From JAVVHH01 sp964657565 (GTDB lineage: Bacteria; Pseudomonadota; Alphaproteobacteria; Acetobacterales; Acetobacteraceae), in contig CAZZVQ010000010.1 in NCBI GenBank assembly GCA_964657565.1, positions 1-64,000 of the forward strand: a stretch of DNA of 64,000 nt, written 5' to 3'. This document shows positions 53,696 through 62,248 of this stretch, piece by piece (position 1 is the stretch's first letter; each line of letters opens with the position of its first letter). The notes below the pieces were generated by a model. That model was not told where the DNA came from, did no database searches, and worked only from the letters and a program-made list of their open reading frames with translations. The translations under genes and the position numbers were made by a program.

Positions 53696-53732
53696 TCCGC
53701 CCTCCCGATGTAAGACGGGAGCGGAGGGCGGA
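53696..53732. promoter_or_regulatory. Imperfect inverted repeat at the start of the TetR gene
   Basis: TCCGCCCTCCCG and CGGGAGCGGAGGGCGGA pair imperfectly around ATGTAAGA and end at the ATG of the TetR gene. It could be an autoregulatory operator or a hairpin ending the liv transcript. Only symmetry supports it. Confidence 0.35.
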
Positions 53733-54340
53733 TGGCACGCGAGCAGTATCACCACGGCAATCTACGCGAGGCGCTGATCGAGGCGGCGCTCGGCCTGATC
53801 GCCAAGCGGGGCATCAGCGGCTTCGCGGTGGCCGAACTGGCGCGCGCCGTGGGCGTCAGCGCGGCGGCGCCGTACCGGCATTTCCGCGACCGCGACGCCG
53901 TGTTGGCCGAAGTGTCCCGCCGCGGCTTCGAGGCGCTCGAAAGCGACATGCGCGGCGCCGCGTCCTCCCGCCCCGCCGACCCGGTCGCCGCGCTCGAGGC
54001 CTGTGCGCAGGCCCATCTCGCCTTTGCCGGCAAGGAGAGCCCGGTCTATGGCGCGATGTTCGACCCGCATTTCCCGATCGCCGCGCATCCGGAGCTCGCG
54101 CGCGCCCGCGATAGCGCCATGGCGGTGCTCCGCGGTGCCGCGCAGGCCGCGTGCGACCGCAGCCGCGCCCCGGGACGCCCGCCGGCGCTGATGGTGACGT
54201 TGCATGTCTGGGCGCTGACGCATGGGATCGCGTCGCTCTATCTCGGCCCGAGCGGGGTCGGTCAGTTGCCGATGGAGCCGAAGGATCTGCTGGAGGCCGG
54301 GTTGCTGGTTTATCTGCAATCGCTGCAGTTGGGTGATTGA
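53732..54340 (+). CDS. TetR-family transcriptional regulator
   Basis: A 202-residue regulator with N-terminal helix-turn-helix (ALIEAALGLIAKRGISGFAVAELARAVGVSAAAPYRHFRDRDAVLAE pattern across residues 12-57) and a C-terminal WHG-type ligand domain (LHVWALTHGIASLYLGPSG). It follows the liv operon at 62 bases in the same direction, so it probably represses or tunes that importer. Ligand unknown. Confidence 0.88.
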   Translation: MAREQYHHGNLREALIEAALGLIAKRGISGFAVAELARAVGVSAAAPYRHFRDRDAVLAEVSRRGFEALESDMRGAASSRPADPVAALEACAQAHLAFAGKESPVYGAMFDPHFPIAAHPELARARDSAMAVLRGAAQAACDRSRAPGRPPALMVTLHVWALTHGIASLYLGPSGVGQLPMEPKDLLEAGLLVYLQSLQLGD

Positions 54341-54396
54341 CAAGCGCCGTCCGTCATCCCAGGTGTAAATAAGACTTACATACTTAGGAGGCGGTA

Positions 54397-54819
54397 GTGA
54401 TCAGCAAAATCGACGAGTTCGGCAAAGTAGGCTGGATCACGGTGGTCGTGGCCGGGTTCTGGCTGGCGTGGCCCGTCGGGCTGGCGCTGCTCGCCTTCCT
54501 CGCCGGCAGCGGCCGGCTGAGCGAGATGCGCAAGACAGCGCCGGGCACCTGGTTCAATCTCGGCGCCGGCGGCACGGATGGCCGGTGGAACGCCGGTTGG
54601 AAGGCACCCTGGGGCCGGCCGCAGGCGGCAACGTCGGGCAACAAGGCGTTCGACGACTATCGCGACGAGACGTTGCGCCGCTTGGAGGACGAAGAGCGTG
54701 AGTTCCAGGCCTTCCTCGACCGTCTCCGCAAGGCGCGCGACAAGTCCGAGTTCGACGCCTTCATGGCCGACCGCCGCAACCGGCCGAGCCAGATGCAGAA
54801 CGTCGCAGAAACGGTTTAA
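54397..54819 (+). CDS. DUF2852 protein
   Basis: A 140-residue protein with one N-terminal transmembrane helix (WITVVVAGFWLAWPVGLALLAFLAG) and a charged helical C-terminus (DDYRDETLRRLEDEEREFQAFLDRLRKARDKSEFDAFMADR), the DUF2852 signature. The family is confined mainly to Alphaproteobacteria and has no known function. It starts at GTG with TAGGAGG seven to thirteen bases upstream. A family B hairpin follows and may act as its terminator. Confidence 0.85.
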   Translation: MISKIDEFGKVGWITVVVAGFWLAWPVGLALLAFLAGSGRLSEMRKTAPGTWFNLGAGGTDGRWNAGWKAPWGRPQAATSGNKAFDDYRDETLRRLEDEEREFQAFLDRLRKARDKSEFDAFMADRRNRPSQMQNVAETV

Positions 54820-54837
54820 ACTCCACCGCCTGTAAAG

Positions 54838-54860
54838 CCCTCTCCCTCCGGGAGAGGGAG
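54838..54860. repeat. Palindromic repeat (family B, single copy)
   Basis: CCCTCTCC and GGAGAGGG pair around CTCC, the same core as in the 47343-47450 element. It lies between the DUF2852 gene and a solute-binding-protein gene. Confidence 0.7.
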
Positions 54861-54900
54861 TAAGTTGCGGGTGTCCTGGCTGTCCGTCTAGGCTCTCCCG

Positions 54901-56472
54901 ATGCACCGTCGCACCCTGCTCGGCGGCCTCGCCGCGTCCGCCCTCGCCGCTCCGGCCATCGCGCAACCGGCGAAACTGCTCCGGTTCGTCCCGCAGTCCA
55001 ACCTCTCGGCGCTGGACCCGATCTGGACGACCGCGACCGTCACCAGCAACCACGCCTACTATATCTACGACACGCTGTATTCCGCCGACGCGTCGCTGAC
55101 GCCGCAGCCGCAGATGGCCGAGGGTCATGAGCTCTCGCCCGACGGCCGGGTCTGGCGGTTCCGCCTGCGCGAGGGATTGCGCTTCCATGACGGCGAGCCC
55201 GTTCGCAGCCAGGACTGCATTGCCAGCCTCAAGCGCTGGGCGGTGCGCGAGCCGATCGGGCAGCTTCTGGCGCGCTTCCTCGACCGCTACGTCGTGGTCG
55301 ATGACCGCAGCTTCGAGGTCCGGCTGACCAAGCCGTTCCCGCTGATGCTCGACGCGCTGGCCAAGCCGGACGCCTCGATCCCGTTCATCATGCCCGAACG
55401 GGTCGCCGCTACCGACCCGATGAAGCAGTTCACCGACCTCGTCGGCTCCGGACCCTATCGCTTTCTGGCGGACGAGTACGTCAGCGGCAGCCGGGTCGTG
55501 TATGGCAAGTTCGACCGCTATGTTCCCCGGCCGGAGCCGCCGGTGTGGGCCACCGGCGGCAAGATCGCGAATTTCAGCCGCGTCGAGTGGCACATCATCC
55601 CGGACCCGGCGACGGCGTCGGCGGCGTTGCAGCGCGGCGAGATCGACTGGTGGGAGCGGCCGCTCAACGACCTGCTGCCCAGCCTCGAAAGCAGCCCGGG
55701 CGTCTCGGCCAAGATCCAGGACACGGGCGGCCGGATGGCGCTGATGCGGCTGAACTGCCTGCAGCCGCCGTTCGACAACGTCGCCTTCCGGCAAGCCGTG
55801 CTGATGTCGGTCGACCAGGACGAGTATCTGCGGGCGACGTACGGCGACGACACGTCGCTTTGGAGCATCTGCCGCAGCATCTATCCGTGCGGGACGCCGT
55901 ATGGCGCGGACCGCGCTGGGACCACCGTGATGCGCGGCGACCTCGCGGTGGCGCGCTACATGCTGGAGAAAGCCGGCTATGCGGGGCAGCGCGTCGTCAT
56001 CATCAGCCCGACCGACTACCCGCAGATCGGCCCGCTGGGCCAGGTCACCGCGGACCGCCTGCGCCGCATCGGCATGAACGTGGATTTGCAGGAGATGGAT
56101 TGGGGGTCGGTCGTCCAGCGGCGCACGTCGCGCGAGCCGGTCGACAAAGGCGGCTGGAGCATCTTCCACACCACGGGCTCCTCACCCGGCTACTCGAACC
56201 CGGCGGTCTCGACCCTCGTGCGCGGGCAGGGCGACAAAGGTTGGTTCGGCTGGTGGAGCAGTCCGAAAGTCGAGGAGATGGTCGAGGACTGGGTCGCCGC
56301 CCCCGACGCGGCGACGCAACGCCGCCTGGCCGACGCGATCGGGGACCTCGCCTTGGAGCAGGTGGCGACCGTGCCGCTCGGCATGTTCTACACCAAGACG
56401 GCGTTTCGTTCGGATCTCACCGGGATGCTCGAGGGTCCCGCGCCGTATCCTTGGAATTTGCGGCGGGCCTGA
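54901..56472 (+). CDS. Family-5 extracellular solute-binding protein (first)
   Basis: A 523-residue precursor with a Tat-like signal (MHRRTLLGGLAASALAAPAIAQP). The mature part has DPIWTTATVTSNHAYYIYDTLYS, LSPDGRVWRFRLREGLRFHDGEPV and the clustered hinge of Dpp/Opp-type binding proteins. It binds a peptide, opine, glutathione or other amphiphile in the periplasm. No permease or ATPase gene of this class is within the window, so it is an orphan here. It converges on a second protein of the same family, with a palindromic repeat between. Confidence 0.88.
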   Translation: MHRRTLLGGLAASALAAPAIAQPAKLLRFVPQSNLSALDPIWTTATVTSNHAYYIYDTLYSADASLTPQPQMAEGHELSPDGRVWRFRLREGLRFHDGEPVRSQDCIASLKRWAVREPIGQLLARFLDRYVVVDDRSFEVRLTKPFPLMLDALAKPDASIPFIMPERVAATDPMKQFTDLVGSGPYRFLADEYVSGSRVVYGKFDRYVPRPEPPVWATGGKIANFSRVEWHIIPDPATASAALQRGEIDWWERPLNDLLPSLESSPGVSAKIQDTGGRMALMRLNCLQPPFDNVAFRQAVLMSVDQDEYLRATYGDDTSLWSICRSIYPCGTPYGADRAGTTVMRGDLAVARYMLEKAGYAGQRVVIISPTDYPQIGPLGQVTADRLRRIGMNVDLQEMDWGSVVQRRTSREPVDKGGWSIFHTTGSSPGYSNPAVSTLVRGQGDKGWFGWWSSPKVEEMVEDWVAAPDAATQRRLADAIGDLALEQVATVPLGMFYTKTAFRSDLTGMLEGPAPYPWNLRRA

Positions 56473-56473
56473 C

Positions 56474-56529
56474 TTGGTGGGCTGAAGCCCACCCTACGAT
56501 TCACCGTAGGGTGGGCTTTAGCCCACCAA
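56474..56529. repeat. Palindromic repeat (family A) between convergent genes
   Basis: A 25-base arm, TTGGTGGGCTGAAGCCCACC followed by CTACG, and its inverse with a single mismatch around ATTCAC. It exactly fills the space between two convergent stop codons and probably forms a strong hairpin on both transcripts, serving as bidirectional terminator or 3' end protector. Same consensus as 50409-50469. Confidence 0.85.
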
Positions 56530-58116
56530 CTATTTGACTGTTACATAACGCAGCGGAAACGAGTTGTCGGCAAGCTGGACCAGATCGATGGTCGAACGCG
56601 TCGCCCACACGATCACCTGCTGATGCAGCGGGATCGTGGCGACGTCATCCTTGGCGAGCTGCGACGCCTCGTTGATCTCCTCCTGCCGCTTGGCCTTGTC
56701 GGTCTCGACCGCGGCCTTGTCGAGCAATTCGTCGAACTTGGCGTTCGTCCAGCCGCCATCGTTGAACACGCCGCGGGTTCCGTTGCGCGAGCCCAGCAGG
56801 TTGAACAGCGAGTTCCAGGCGTCATACGTGTTGGGGGTCCAGCCCAGCATGTAGAAGCTGGTGTGGTAATCGGGATTGCTGATCTCGGCGAAATACTTCA
56901 GCCGGGTCTGCGCGATCAGCGTGACCTTGATGCCGATGCGCGCCAGCATGGCGGTGACGGCCTGGCAGATGGCCTCGTCGTTGACGTAGCGGTCGGTCGG
57001 GCAATCCAGCGTGACGCCAAAACCGTTGGGATAGCCGGCCTCGGCAAGCAGCTTCTTGCCGGCCTCGGTGTCGTAGGGGTAGCGGACGTCCTGCTTCTCC
57101 TCGTAGCCACCGACGCCGGGGCCATACATCAGTCCGGTCGAGTGCGACTGGGTGCGCATGACCCGCTGATGGATCGCGTTGATGTCGATGGCTTGATAGA
57201 AGGCCTGGCGGACCCGCTTGTCCTGGAACGGGTTCTTGCCCTTGACGTCGGATTTCAGCAGTTCGGGCCGCGTGATGTCGAAGCCCAGGAACACCGTGCG
57301 CAATTCGGGCGCCATCCACAGCTTGATGTTCGGCGCCTTTTCCAGACGCGCCACGTCCTGCGGCGGCACGGTGTAGATCATGTCGACGTCGCCGGAGAGC
57401 AGCGCCGCCACCCGGGTCGCGGCGTTGGCGATGACGTTGAAGGTCACTTCCGTCGCGTTGCCGGAGATCTTGTCCCACCAGGCCGGATTGGCGTGCATGG
57501 TCGTGCGGCGGTCCGGCTCGCGGATGTCGAGGATGTAGGGGCCGGTGCCGTTGGCGTGCCTTGTGGCGTAGTTCTCGCCCACCTTGGTCAGGTCGACCGG
57601 CTGGACCGCGTCATGCGCCTCGCACCAGGCCTTGGACATGATCACCCAGCCGGTGATCTCTTCGGTGAAGATGGGGTCCGGCACCTTGGTGATGACGTCG
57701 ACGGTGAAATCGTCGACCTTCTTCATGTCCTGGACGGCCTGGAAGTAGGAATTGATCTGGCTGCCCGGCCCGGCGGCGCGCTTCCAGCTGAAGATCACGT
57801 CGTCGGCGGTGAAATCCTGGCCTTCCTGGAACTTGACGCCGTGGCGGAGATGGAACCGCCACGTGGTCGCGTCCGGCGTCTCCCAGCTTTCGGCCAGCGC
57901 CGGCTCCACCTTGAGCGCGCGGTCGCGGCGGACCAGGGGGTCGTAGAAGTTCTGGGTGAAGGTGAGGAGGAACGTCTCGCTCCGCGTGTATGGGTCCATG
58001 GAGTTCGCGTCGCCGTCATTGGCGAAGGTGAATTTTGCAGCTTGGGCCGTTTCGGCCGCCAACAGTAATGCGGCCGCAAACACGGCGGTTTTCGCCAAAA
58101 TTCTCAAGGAGATCAC
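56530..58116 (-). CDS. Family-5 extracellular solute-binding protein (second)
   Basis: A 528-residue precursor starting at GTG with signal VISLRILAKTAVFAAALLLAAETAQA. The mature part shows the family-5 opening (FTFANDGDANSMDPYTRSE), WETPDATTWRFHLRHGVKF and NGTGPYIL. It resembles dipeptide/oligopeptide binding proteins (DppA/OppA class). It has no cognate channel genes here, and the ATP-synthase operon terminator precedes it. Its stop adjoins a family A palindrome. Confidence 0.88.
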   Translation of the reverse strand: MISLRILAKTAVFAAALLLAAETAQAAKFTFANDGDANSMDPYTRSETFLLTFTQNFYDPLVRRDRALKVEPALAESWETPDATTWRFHLRHGVKFQEGQDFTADDVIFSWKRAAGPGSQINSYFQAVQDMKKVDDFTVDVITKVPDPIFTEEITGWVIMSKAWCEAHDAVQPVDLTKVGENYATRHANGTGPYILDIREPDRRTTMHANPAWWDKISGNATEVTFNVIANAATRVAALLSGDVDMIYTVPPQDVARLEKAPNIKLWMAPELRTVFLGFDITRPELLKSDVKGKNPFQDKRVRQAFYQAIDINAIHQRVMRTQSHSTGLMYGPGVGGYEEKQDVRYPYDTEAGKKLLAEAGYPNGFGVTLDCPTDRYVNDEAICQAVTAMLARIGIKVTLIAQTRLKYFAEISNPDYHTSFYMLGWTPNTYDAWNSLFNLLGSRNGTRGVFNDGGWTNAKFDELLDKAAVETDKAKRQEEINEASQLAKDDVATIPLHQQVIVWATRSTIDLVQLADNSFPLRYVTVK

Positions 58117-58175
58117 ACCAGCCTCACGTCCACGATGCGGCCACACTAGATCATGTTGTTCAGGGTGCAAACAAA

Positions 58176-58199
58176 AAGGGCGGCCCCGAGGCCGCCCTT
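58176..58199 (-). terminator. Intrinsic terminator of the atp F0 operon
   Basis: A perfect 10-bp stem (AAGGGCGGCC/GGCCGCCCTT) with loop CCGA. On the minus strand the stem is followed by a T run (complement of 58173-58177). It lies 25 bases after the stop of atpF, the last gene of the operon. Confidence 0.85.
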
Positions 58200-58223
58200 C
58201 GCTGTATGATTGTGGACGGCGCG

Positions 58224-58742
58224 TTACGCGGCGCGGCGGCTCGCGAGCGCGGCGGGAAGCCCCATGATCCCGCGGCTGACCAGTTCGGCATCCTGTTCGG
58301 CGCTGAAATCCTGGCTGATCACCTGTTCGGCGGCACGGGCGGCGATGTCGGCCGCAGCTTGGCGCACCTCGCTCACCGCCGCCTTTTCGGCAGCGCCGAT
58401 CCGGTCCATGGCCATCCGCTCGCGACGCTTGGCGGCCTCGGCGGCCTCCTTGCGCGCCGCTTCGGCGACATTAGTCGCTTCGGTGCGGGCGTTGTCGAGC
58501 ATGGCTTGCGCCTCCTTGACGGCCAACTCGCGCTGCGATTGGGCGTCGCGGAGCATGGCTTCCGCCTCGGTGCGGAGCCGCGACGCTTCCTCGAGTTCGG
58601 CGCGGATCGTCGCCGCCCGCTTGTCGAGCAGCCCGGTGATCGCGGCCCAAATCTTGCGGCCGAAGATCGCGTAGAAGATGAAGAAGGCGAGGCCGATCCA
58701 GGTGCGCGGATTGGCGAAGAAGCTTTCGTGATGGTGTTCCAT
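58224..58742 (-). CDS. atpF: ATP synthase F0 subunit b
   Basis: A 172-residue protein: one N-terminal transmembrane helix (WIGLAFFIFYAIFGRKIW) and a long charged coiled coil (KRAATIRAELEEASRLRTEAEAML and on), the peripheral stalk of F1F0 ATP synthase. Last gene of atpI-B-E-b'-b, followed by an intrinsic terminator. It would form a heterodimer with b' as in photosynthetic and related Alphaproteobacteria. Confidence 0.92.
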   Translation of the reverse strand: MEHHHESFFANPRTWIGLAFFIFYAIFGRKIWAAITGLLDKRAATIRAELEEASRLRTEAEAMLRDAQSQRELAVKEAQAMLDNARTEATNVAEAARKEAAEAAKRRERMAMDRIGAAEKAAVSEVRQAAADIAARAAEQVISQDFSAEQDAELVSRGIMGLPAALASRRAA

Positions 58743-58744
58743 GC

Positions 58745-59242
58745 TCAGCTCCGCGCGGTCATCGCAGTGCCCACGGCGGCGTCGACATGCGCCGGGTCGG
58801 GGGCGTGGCCGGTCAAGCGGGACACGACGGCGGTCGCGGTCTCGCTGGCGACTTGGCGCAGCGCGCCCATGGCATCCTTGCGCGCGGCGGCGATGCTCTG
58901 CTCGGCGTCGGCGAGTTGCTTTTCGAGGTGCTCACCGGCGATGCGGGCCTGCTCGGCGGCCTCCCGCTTGGCGGCGTCGGAGGCCGCGGCCACCTGCGCC
59001 TGCGCTTCGGCGGATGCCGAACGGCCCCGCTCGGCGATCTCGGCCGCGGCGCGGTCGGCCTCTTCCTTGGCCAGACGCGCCGTCGTGAGGTCGGCGTTGA
59101 TCCGCTGCTCGCGCATCTCCAGCACGCCGCCGACTTGCGGCAGGGCCCAGAAGCGGAGCGCCGCGTAGAGGGCGGCGAAAATGATGAACATCCAGACGAC
59201 CTGGGAGATCGTCAGCGGATTGGCGAAATCTAGCTGCGGCAT
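58745..59242 (-). CDS. ATP synthase F0 subunit b'
   Basis: A 165-residue protein from MPQLDFANPLTISQVVWMFIIFAALYAAL; transmembrane helix near 14-32, then an Ala/Glu/Lys-rich coiled coil. This is the b' paralogue found beside b in Alphaproteobacteria. A GTG at 59266 would add eight residues; the ATG at 59242 with GAGG upstream fits the family better. Two bases separate it from atpF. Confidence 0.9.
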   Translation of the reverse strand: MPQLDFANPLTISQVVWMFIIFAALYAALRFWALPQVGGVLEMREQRINADLTTARLAKEEADRAAAEIAERGRSASAEAQAQVAAASDAAKREAAEQARIAGEHLEKQLADAEQSIAAARKDAMGALRQVASETATAVVSRLTGHAPDPAHVDAAVGTAMTARS

Positions 59243-59309
59243 GCGCCTCGCGTCCTCATTGGGCACAGGCCGGCCCGAGGGCCGGCCCGTATCGAGTGTC
59301 GAGGTGGTC

Positions 59310-59567
59310 TTAGGTGAAGAGGATGAGGAACGCGATGAGCAGCGCGAACAGCGCGACCGCTTCCGTCAGCGCGAAGCCGAGAATGCCGATCGGGAACACG
59401 GCGTCGCGGGCGGACGGGTTGCGGGCGACCGAGGACACCATGGCGGAGAAGATGTTGCCGATGCCGACGCCAACGCCGGCGAGGGCGATGACGGCGAGGC
59501 CCGCGCCGAGCGCCTTGTAGGCGGCGACGGTGGCAGCGGCGGAGACGGCGGCGGTTTGCGGGTCCAT
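59310..59567 (-). CDS. atpE: ATP synthase F0 subunit c
   Basis: An 85-residue hairpin protein with two helices (about 18-43 and 57-82) joined by a polar loop (RNPSARD). The ion-carrying carboxylate is Glu69 (GFALTEAVALF). The surroundings fit a proton-type rotor rather than a sodium type, since the extra sodium ligands are not evident. It forms the rotor ring. A short spacer of 51 bases separates it from atpB. Confidence 0.93.
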   Translation of the reverse strand: MDPQTAAVSAAATVAAYKALGAGLAVIALAGVGVGIGNIFSAMVSSVARNPSARDAVFPIGILGFALTEAVALFALLIAFLILFT

Positions 59568-59618
59568 GACTCTTGGTCCTTTCAGAATTAACGAGTTGTT
59601 ATCACGCCTGAACTACAC

Positions 59619-60398
59619 TCAGTGCAGATGCACCGCATCATGGAGATAGATGCACGTCAGGATCGCGAAGACGTAAGCCTGCAGCGCGGCCACGAGGAGC
59701 TCGAAGCCCTCGAGGATCACGTTGAGCGCCAGCGGCAGGATGCCGAGCGCGCCGGTGACCGCGCCGGCGCCAGCCAGGATGAGGATGAAGGTGCCGAACA
59801 CTTCGAACATCACGTGCCCGGCCACCATGTTGGCGAACAGACGGATGGACAGGCTGACCGGCCGCGAGAGGTAGGAGATGACTTCGATCGGGATGATCAG
59901 CGGCGCCAGCAGCTTCGGCGCGCCCTCGGGGAAGAAGTAGCTGAAGAAGTGCAGCCCATGGATGCGGAGCGCCACGACGGTGACGATGACGATCACCATC
60001 ACGGCCAGCCCGGCGGTCACCGCGATGTGGCTGGTGTAGGTGAAGGAGTAGGGCAGCAGACCGAGGATGTTGCCCATCAGCACGAAGAAGAACAGCGCGA
60101 AGATGAAGGGGAAGAAGCGCTTGCCCTCGGGCCCGATGCTGCCGACGGCCATGTCCATGATGCCGGAATAGGCGATCTCGGCCAGCGCCTGCAGCCGGCC
60201 CGGCACGATCGCCCTGGGCTTGGCGCCATAATACAGCGTCCCCAGCACCAGCGCCGCGCCGACGACCATCATCAGGTTGGACTGGGTGAAGTTCACGGAA
60301 CGCCCGACGGCGCCCAGGGCGCTGTGGAGCTCGAACTGGCCCAGTGCGTCGATCTTCGGTGCTGCTTCGGCCGCCAAAACCCTGTCCCCTCTCGTCAC
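59619..60398 (-). CDS. atpB: ATP synthase F0 subunit a
   Basis: A 259-residue membrane protein with the conserved SRPVSLSIRLFANMVAGHVM helix, whose Arg faces the rotor carboxylate, and the C-terminal EGFELLVAALQAYVFAILTCIYL. It forms the proton half-channels. I start at the GTG overlapping the atpI stop (GTGA); a TTG at 60377, just before AAEAAPKID, is also possible. Confidence 0.9.
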   Translation of the reverse strand: MTRGDRVLAAEAAPKIDALGQFELHSALGAVGRSVNFTQSNLMMVVGAALVLGTLYYGAKPRAIVPGRLQALAEIAYSGIMDMAVGSIGPEGKRFFPFIFALFFFVLMGNILGLLPYSFTYTSHIAVTAGLAVMVIVIVTVVALRIHGLHFFSYFFPEGAPKLLAPLIIPIEVISYLSRPVSLSIRLFANMVAGHVMFEVFGTFILILAGAGAVTGALGILPLALNVILEGFELLVAALQAYVFAILTCIYLHDAVHLH

Positions 60399-60706
60399 AA
60401 CCCCGGAGTGCGCCGCGACGTCGGCGGCATCATCAGCCGCCACACATTCGCCACCCCGGCCGCACCGCCCAGCAGCACAAACAACGCCAGCAACCAGGGC
60501 TTCGTCCCCAGCAGCCAATCCAAACCCCACCCGATCGCCAACCCGACCGCGAGTGCGGAAACCAGCTCGACCCCGACACGAACGCCGATGCCCATCGGGC
60601 TCGGCGCACCGTCCGAGCCAGGTGCCGGCTTCGGCGCTGCCGCCTCTTGCCGAGCCTGCGCACTGCGCAGACGCTCCTCGAAGGAGCCTTTATCCTTGTC
60701 GCTCAT
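60395..60706 (-). CDS. atpI: ATP synthase-associated protein AtpI
   Basis: A 103-residue protein with a charged N-terminus and two helices (GVRVGVELVSALAVGLAIGWGLDWLLG, PWLLALFVLLGGAAGVANVWRL), the AtpI family. It aids assembly of the c ring. First gene of the F0 operon, with GAGGGGCGGAA before the ATG and a promoter about 50 bases upstream. Confidence 0.87.
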   Translation of the reverse strand: MSDKDKGSFEERLRSAQARQEAAAPKPAPGSDGAPSPMGIGVRVGVELVSALAVGLAIGWGLDWLLGTKPWLLALFVLLGGAAGVANVWRLMMPPTSRRTPGL

Positions 60707-60751
60707 TTCCGCCCCTCGCACGCCCAACGACCGCGCCGCAAAGGCGCGGGT

Positions 60752-60780
60752 TTGCTAGCTTCGGGGGGTGGGGGTGTCAA
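60752..60780 (-). promoter_or_regulatory. Sigma70-type promoter of the atp F0 operon
   Basis: On the minus strand TTGACA (60780-60775), a 17-base spacer and TAGCAA (60757-60752), 46 bases before the atpI start. The -35 box is a perfect match and the spacer is ideal; the -10 box is moderate. Confidence 0.6.
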
Positions 60781-60816
60781 GGCTACGGGCGCATTCTTGG
60801 GACGATTGTCCCGCCA

Positions 60817-61509
60817 CTACTCCGTATCGAGCGCATACCCCGCCGCACGCACGGTCCGCACGACGTCGAGTTCGCCCTCGCCGTTGATGCTCTTGCGCAG
60901 CCGGCGGATGTGCACGTCCACCGTGCGCGGCTCGACATGGATGTCGCGCCCCCACACCGCGTTCAGCAGCTCCTCGCGGGCAAAGACCCGGCGCGGGTGC
61001 TGCATCAGGAACTCCAGCAGCCGATACTCGGTCGGCCCCAGGTGCAGCGCGCGCCCGTTGCGCTGCACCCGGTGGGCCGACTGGTCCATGACGATGTCGT
61101 GGAACTCGAGCTGCCCGCGCGAGGAGGGCGGTCCGGCCCGGCGCAGCAGCGCCCGCATCCGCGCCAGCAATGCGTCCATGCTGAACGGCTTGGTGATGTA
61201 GTCATCCGCCCCGGTGTTCAGCCCGCGCACCGCGTCCTGGTCCTCGGACCGCGCCGTCACCATGATCACCGGCAGGTCGCGCGTCGCGGGCCGCCGGCGG
61301 ATTTGCCGGCACACCTCGATCCCGGACATCACCGGCAGCATCCAATCGAGCAGCACGATGTCGGGCGGCGATTCGGCGATCCGCGCGATCGCCTCCTGCC
61401 CATCGACCGCCTCTTCGACGTCGAAGCCCTGCTTCTCGAGGTTGTAACGCAGCATCGCGACCAGGGAGGCTTCGTCCTCGACGACCAGGACCATCGGCTT
61501 CTGCATCAT
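60817..61509 (-). CDS. phoB: Phosphate regulon response regulator PhoB
   Basis: A 230-residue OmpR-type regulator: receiver domain with EDE (residues 11-13), Asp55 (IVLLDWMLPVMSG) and Lys in YITKPF, then a winged-helix DNA-binding domain (LGPTEYRLLEFLMQHPRRVFAREELLNAVWG, RTVDVHIRRLRKSI). It activates phosphate-starvation genes. Its ATG overlaps the phoU stop. A small GGGAC/GTCCC hairpin (60799-60812) follows its stop. PhoR is not in the window. Confidence 0.93.
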   Translation of the reverse strand: MMQKPMVLVVEDEASLVAMLRYNLEKQGFDVEEAVDGQEAIARIAESPPDIVLLDWMLPVMSGIEVCRQIRRRPATRDLPVIMVTARSEDQDAVRGLNTGADDYITKPFSMDALLARMRALLRRAGPPSSRGQLEFHDIVMDQSAHRVQRNGRALHLGPTEYRLLEFLMQHPRRVFAREELLNAVWGRDIHVEPRTVDVHIRRLRKSINGEGELDVVRTVRAAGYALDTE

Positions 61510-62231
61510 GCGGCGCCTTGCGGCCGCACGACCGCGTAGGCGGCGCTATCGGTCCCCTTCGGCCGCTCGTCGTCCAACGAGACGCCGGTGGCGGCGTAGT
61601 GCACCGTCTCGGCGATGTTGGTCGCGTGGTCGCCGATGCGCTCGATGTTCTTGGCGATGAACAGCAGGTGGGTGCAGGGCGTGATGTTGCGCGGATCCTC
61701 CATCATGTAGGTGACCAGCTCGCGGAAGATCGAGTTGTAGAGGTCGTCGATCGCTTGGTCCGACTGCCAGACCTGGACCGCCTTGGCCGCGTCGTTCTCG
61801 CCGACCGCGTCGATCACCAGGCGCAGGTTCTCCTGCGCGAGCCGGGCCATGGTGGCCAGGCCGGTCAGGCTGAACGGCAGGGTGAACTGGCCGAGCACGA
61901 TGCTGCGCTTGGCGACGTTCTTGGCGTAGTCGCCGATCCGCTCGAGCTGGGCCGAGATCTTCAGCCCGGCCACGATCTGCCGCAGGTCGCTCGCCATCGG
62001 CTGGCGCAGCGCCAGCAGCCGGATGACCGCCGCCTCGATCTGCCGTTCGAGAGCGTCGACGGCGGCGTCCTGCTGGACCGCCCGGGTCGCGATGTCGGGG
62101 TCCAGGCCGACGATGGCCTGGGTCGCCAGGGCGACCTGGTTCTCGACGATGCCGCCCATCTCGGTGAGCATGTCGCGCAGGCGGTCGAGCTCCTGGGTGA
62201 AGCTTTTGACGATATGCGGCATCTCGGACAT
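61506..62231 (-). CDS. phoU: Phosphate transport regulator PhoU
   Basis: A 241-residue all-helical protein with two PhoU repeats, each with the metal-binding motif DYAKNVAKR and DHATNIAE (the ExxxD type pattern: LERIGDYAKN and IERIGDHATN). It links the Pst transporter to PhoR/PhoB signalling and limits phosphate uptake. GGAGGGAACAGGG precedes the ATG. It lies between pstB and phoB. Confidence 0.93.
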   Translation of the reverse strand: MSEMPHIVKSFTQELDRLRDMLTEMGGIVENQVALATQAIVGLDPDIATRAVQQDAAVDALERQIEAAVIRLLALRQPMASDLRQIVAGLKISAQLERIGDYAKNVAKRSIVLGQFTLPFSLTGLATMARLAQENLRLVIDAVGENDAAKAVQVWQSDQAIDDLYNSIFRELVTYMMEDPRNITPCTHLLFIAKNIERIGDHATNIAETVHYAATGVSLDDERPKGTDSAAYAVVRPQGAA

Positions 62232-62248
62232 GGCCCTGTTCCCTCCGC

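Noticed and set aside
54337..54342. A perfect TTGACA before the DUF2852 gene as promoter -35 box
   Set aside because: No acceptable -10 box at 16-19 bases; the nearest AT-rich hexamer is more than 21 bases away, and the box overlaps the end of the TetR gene.
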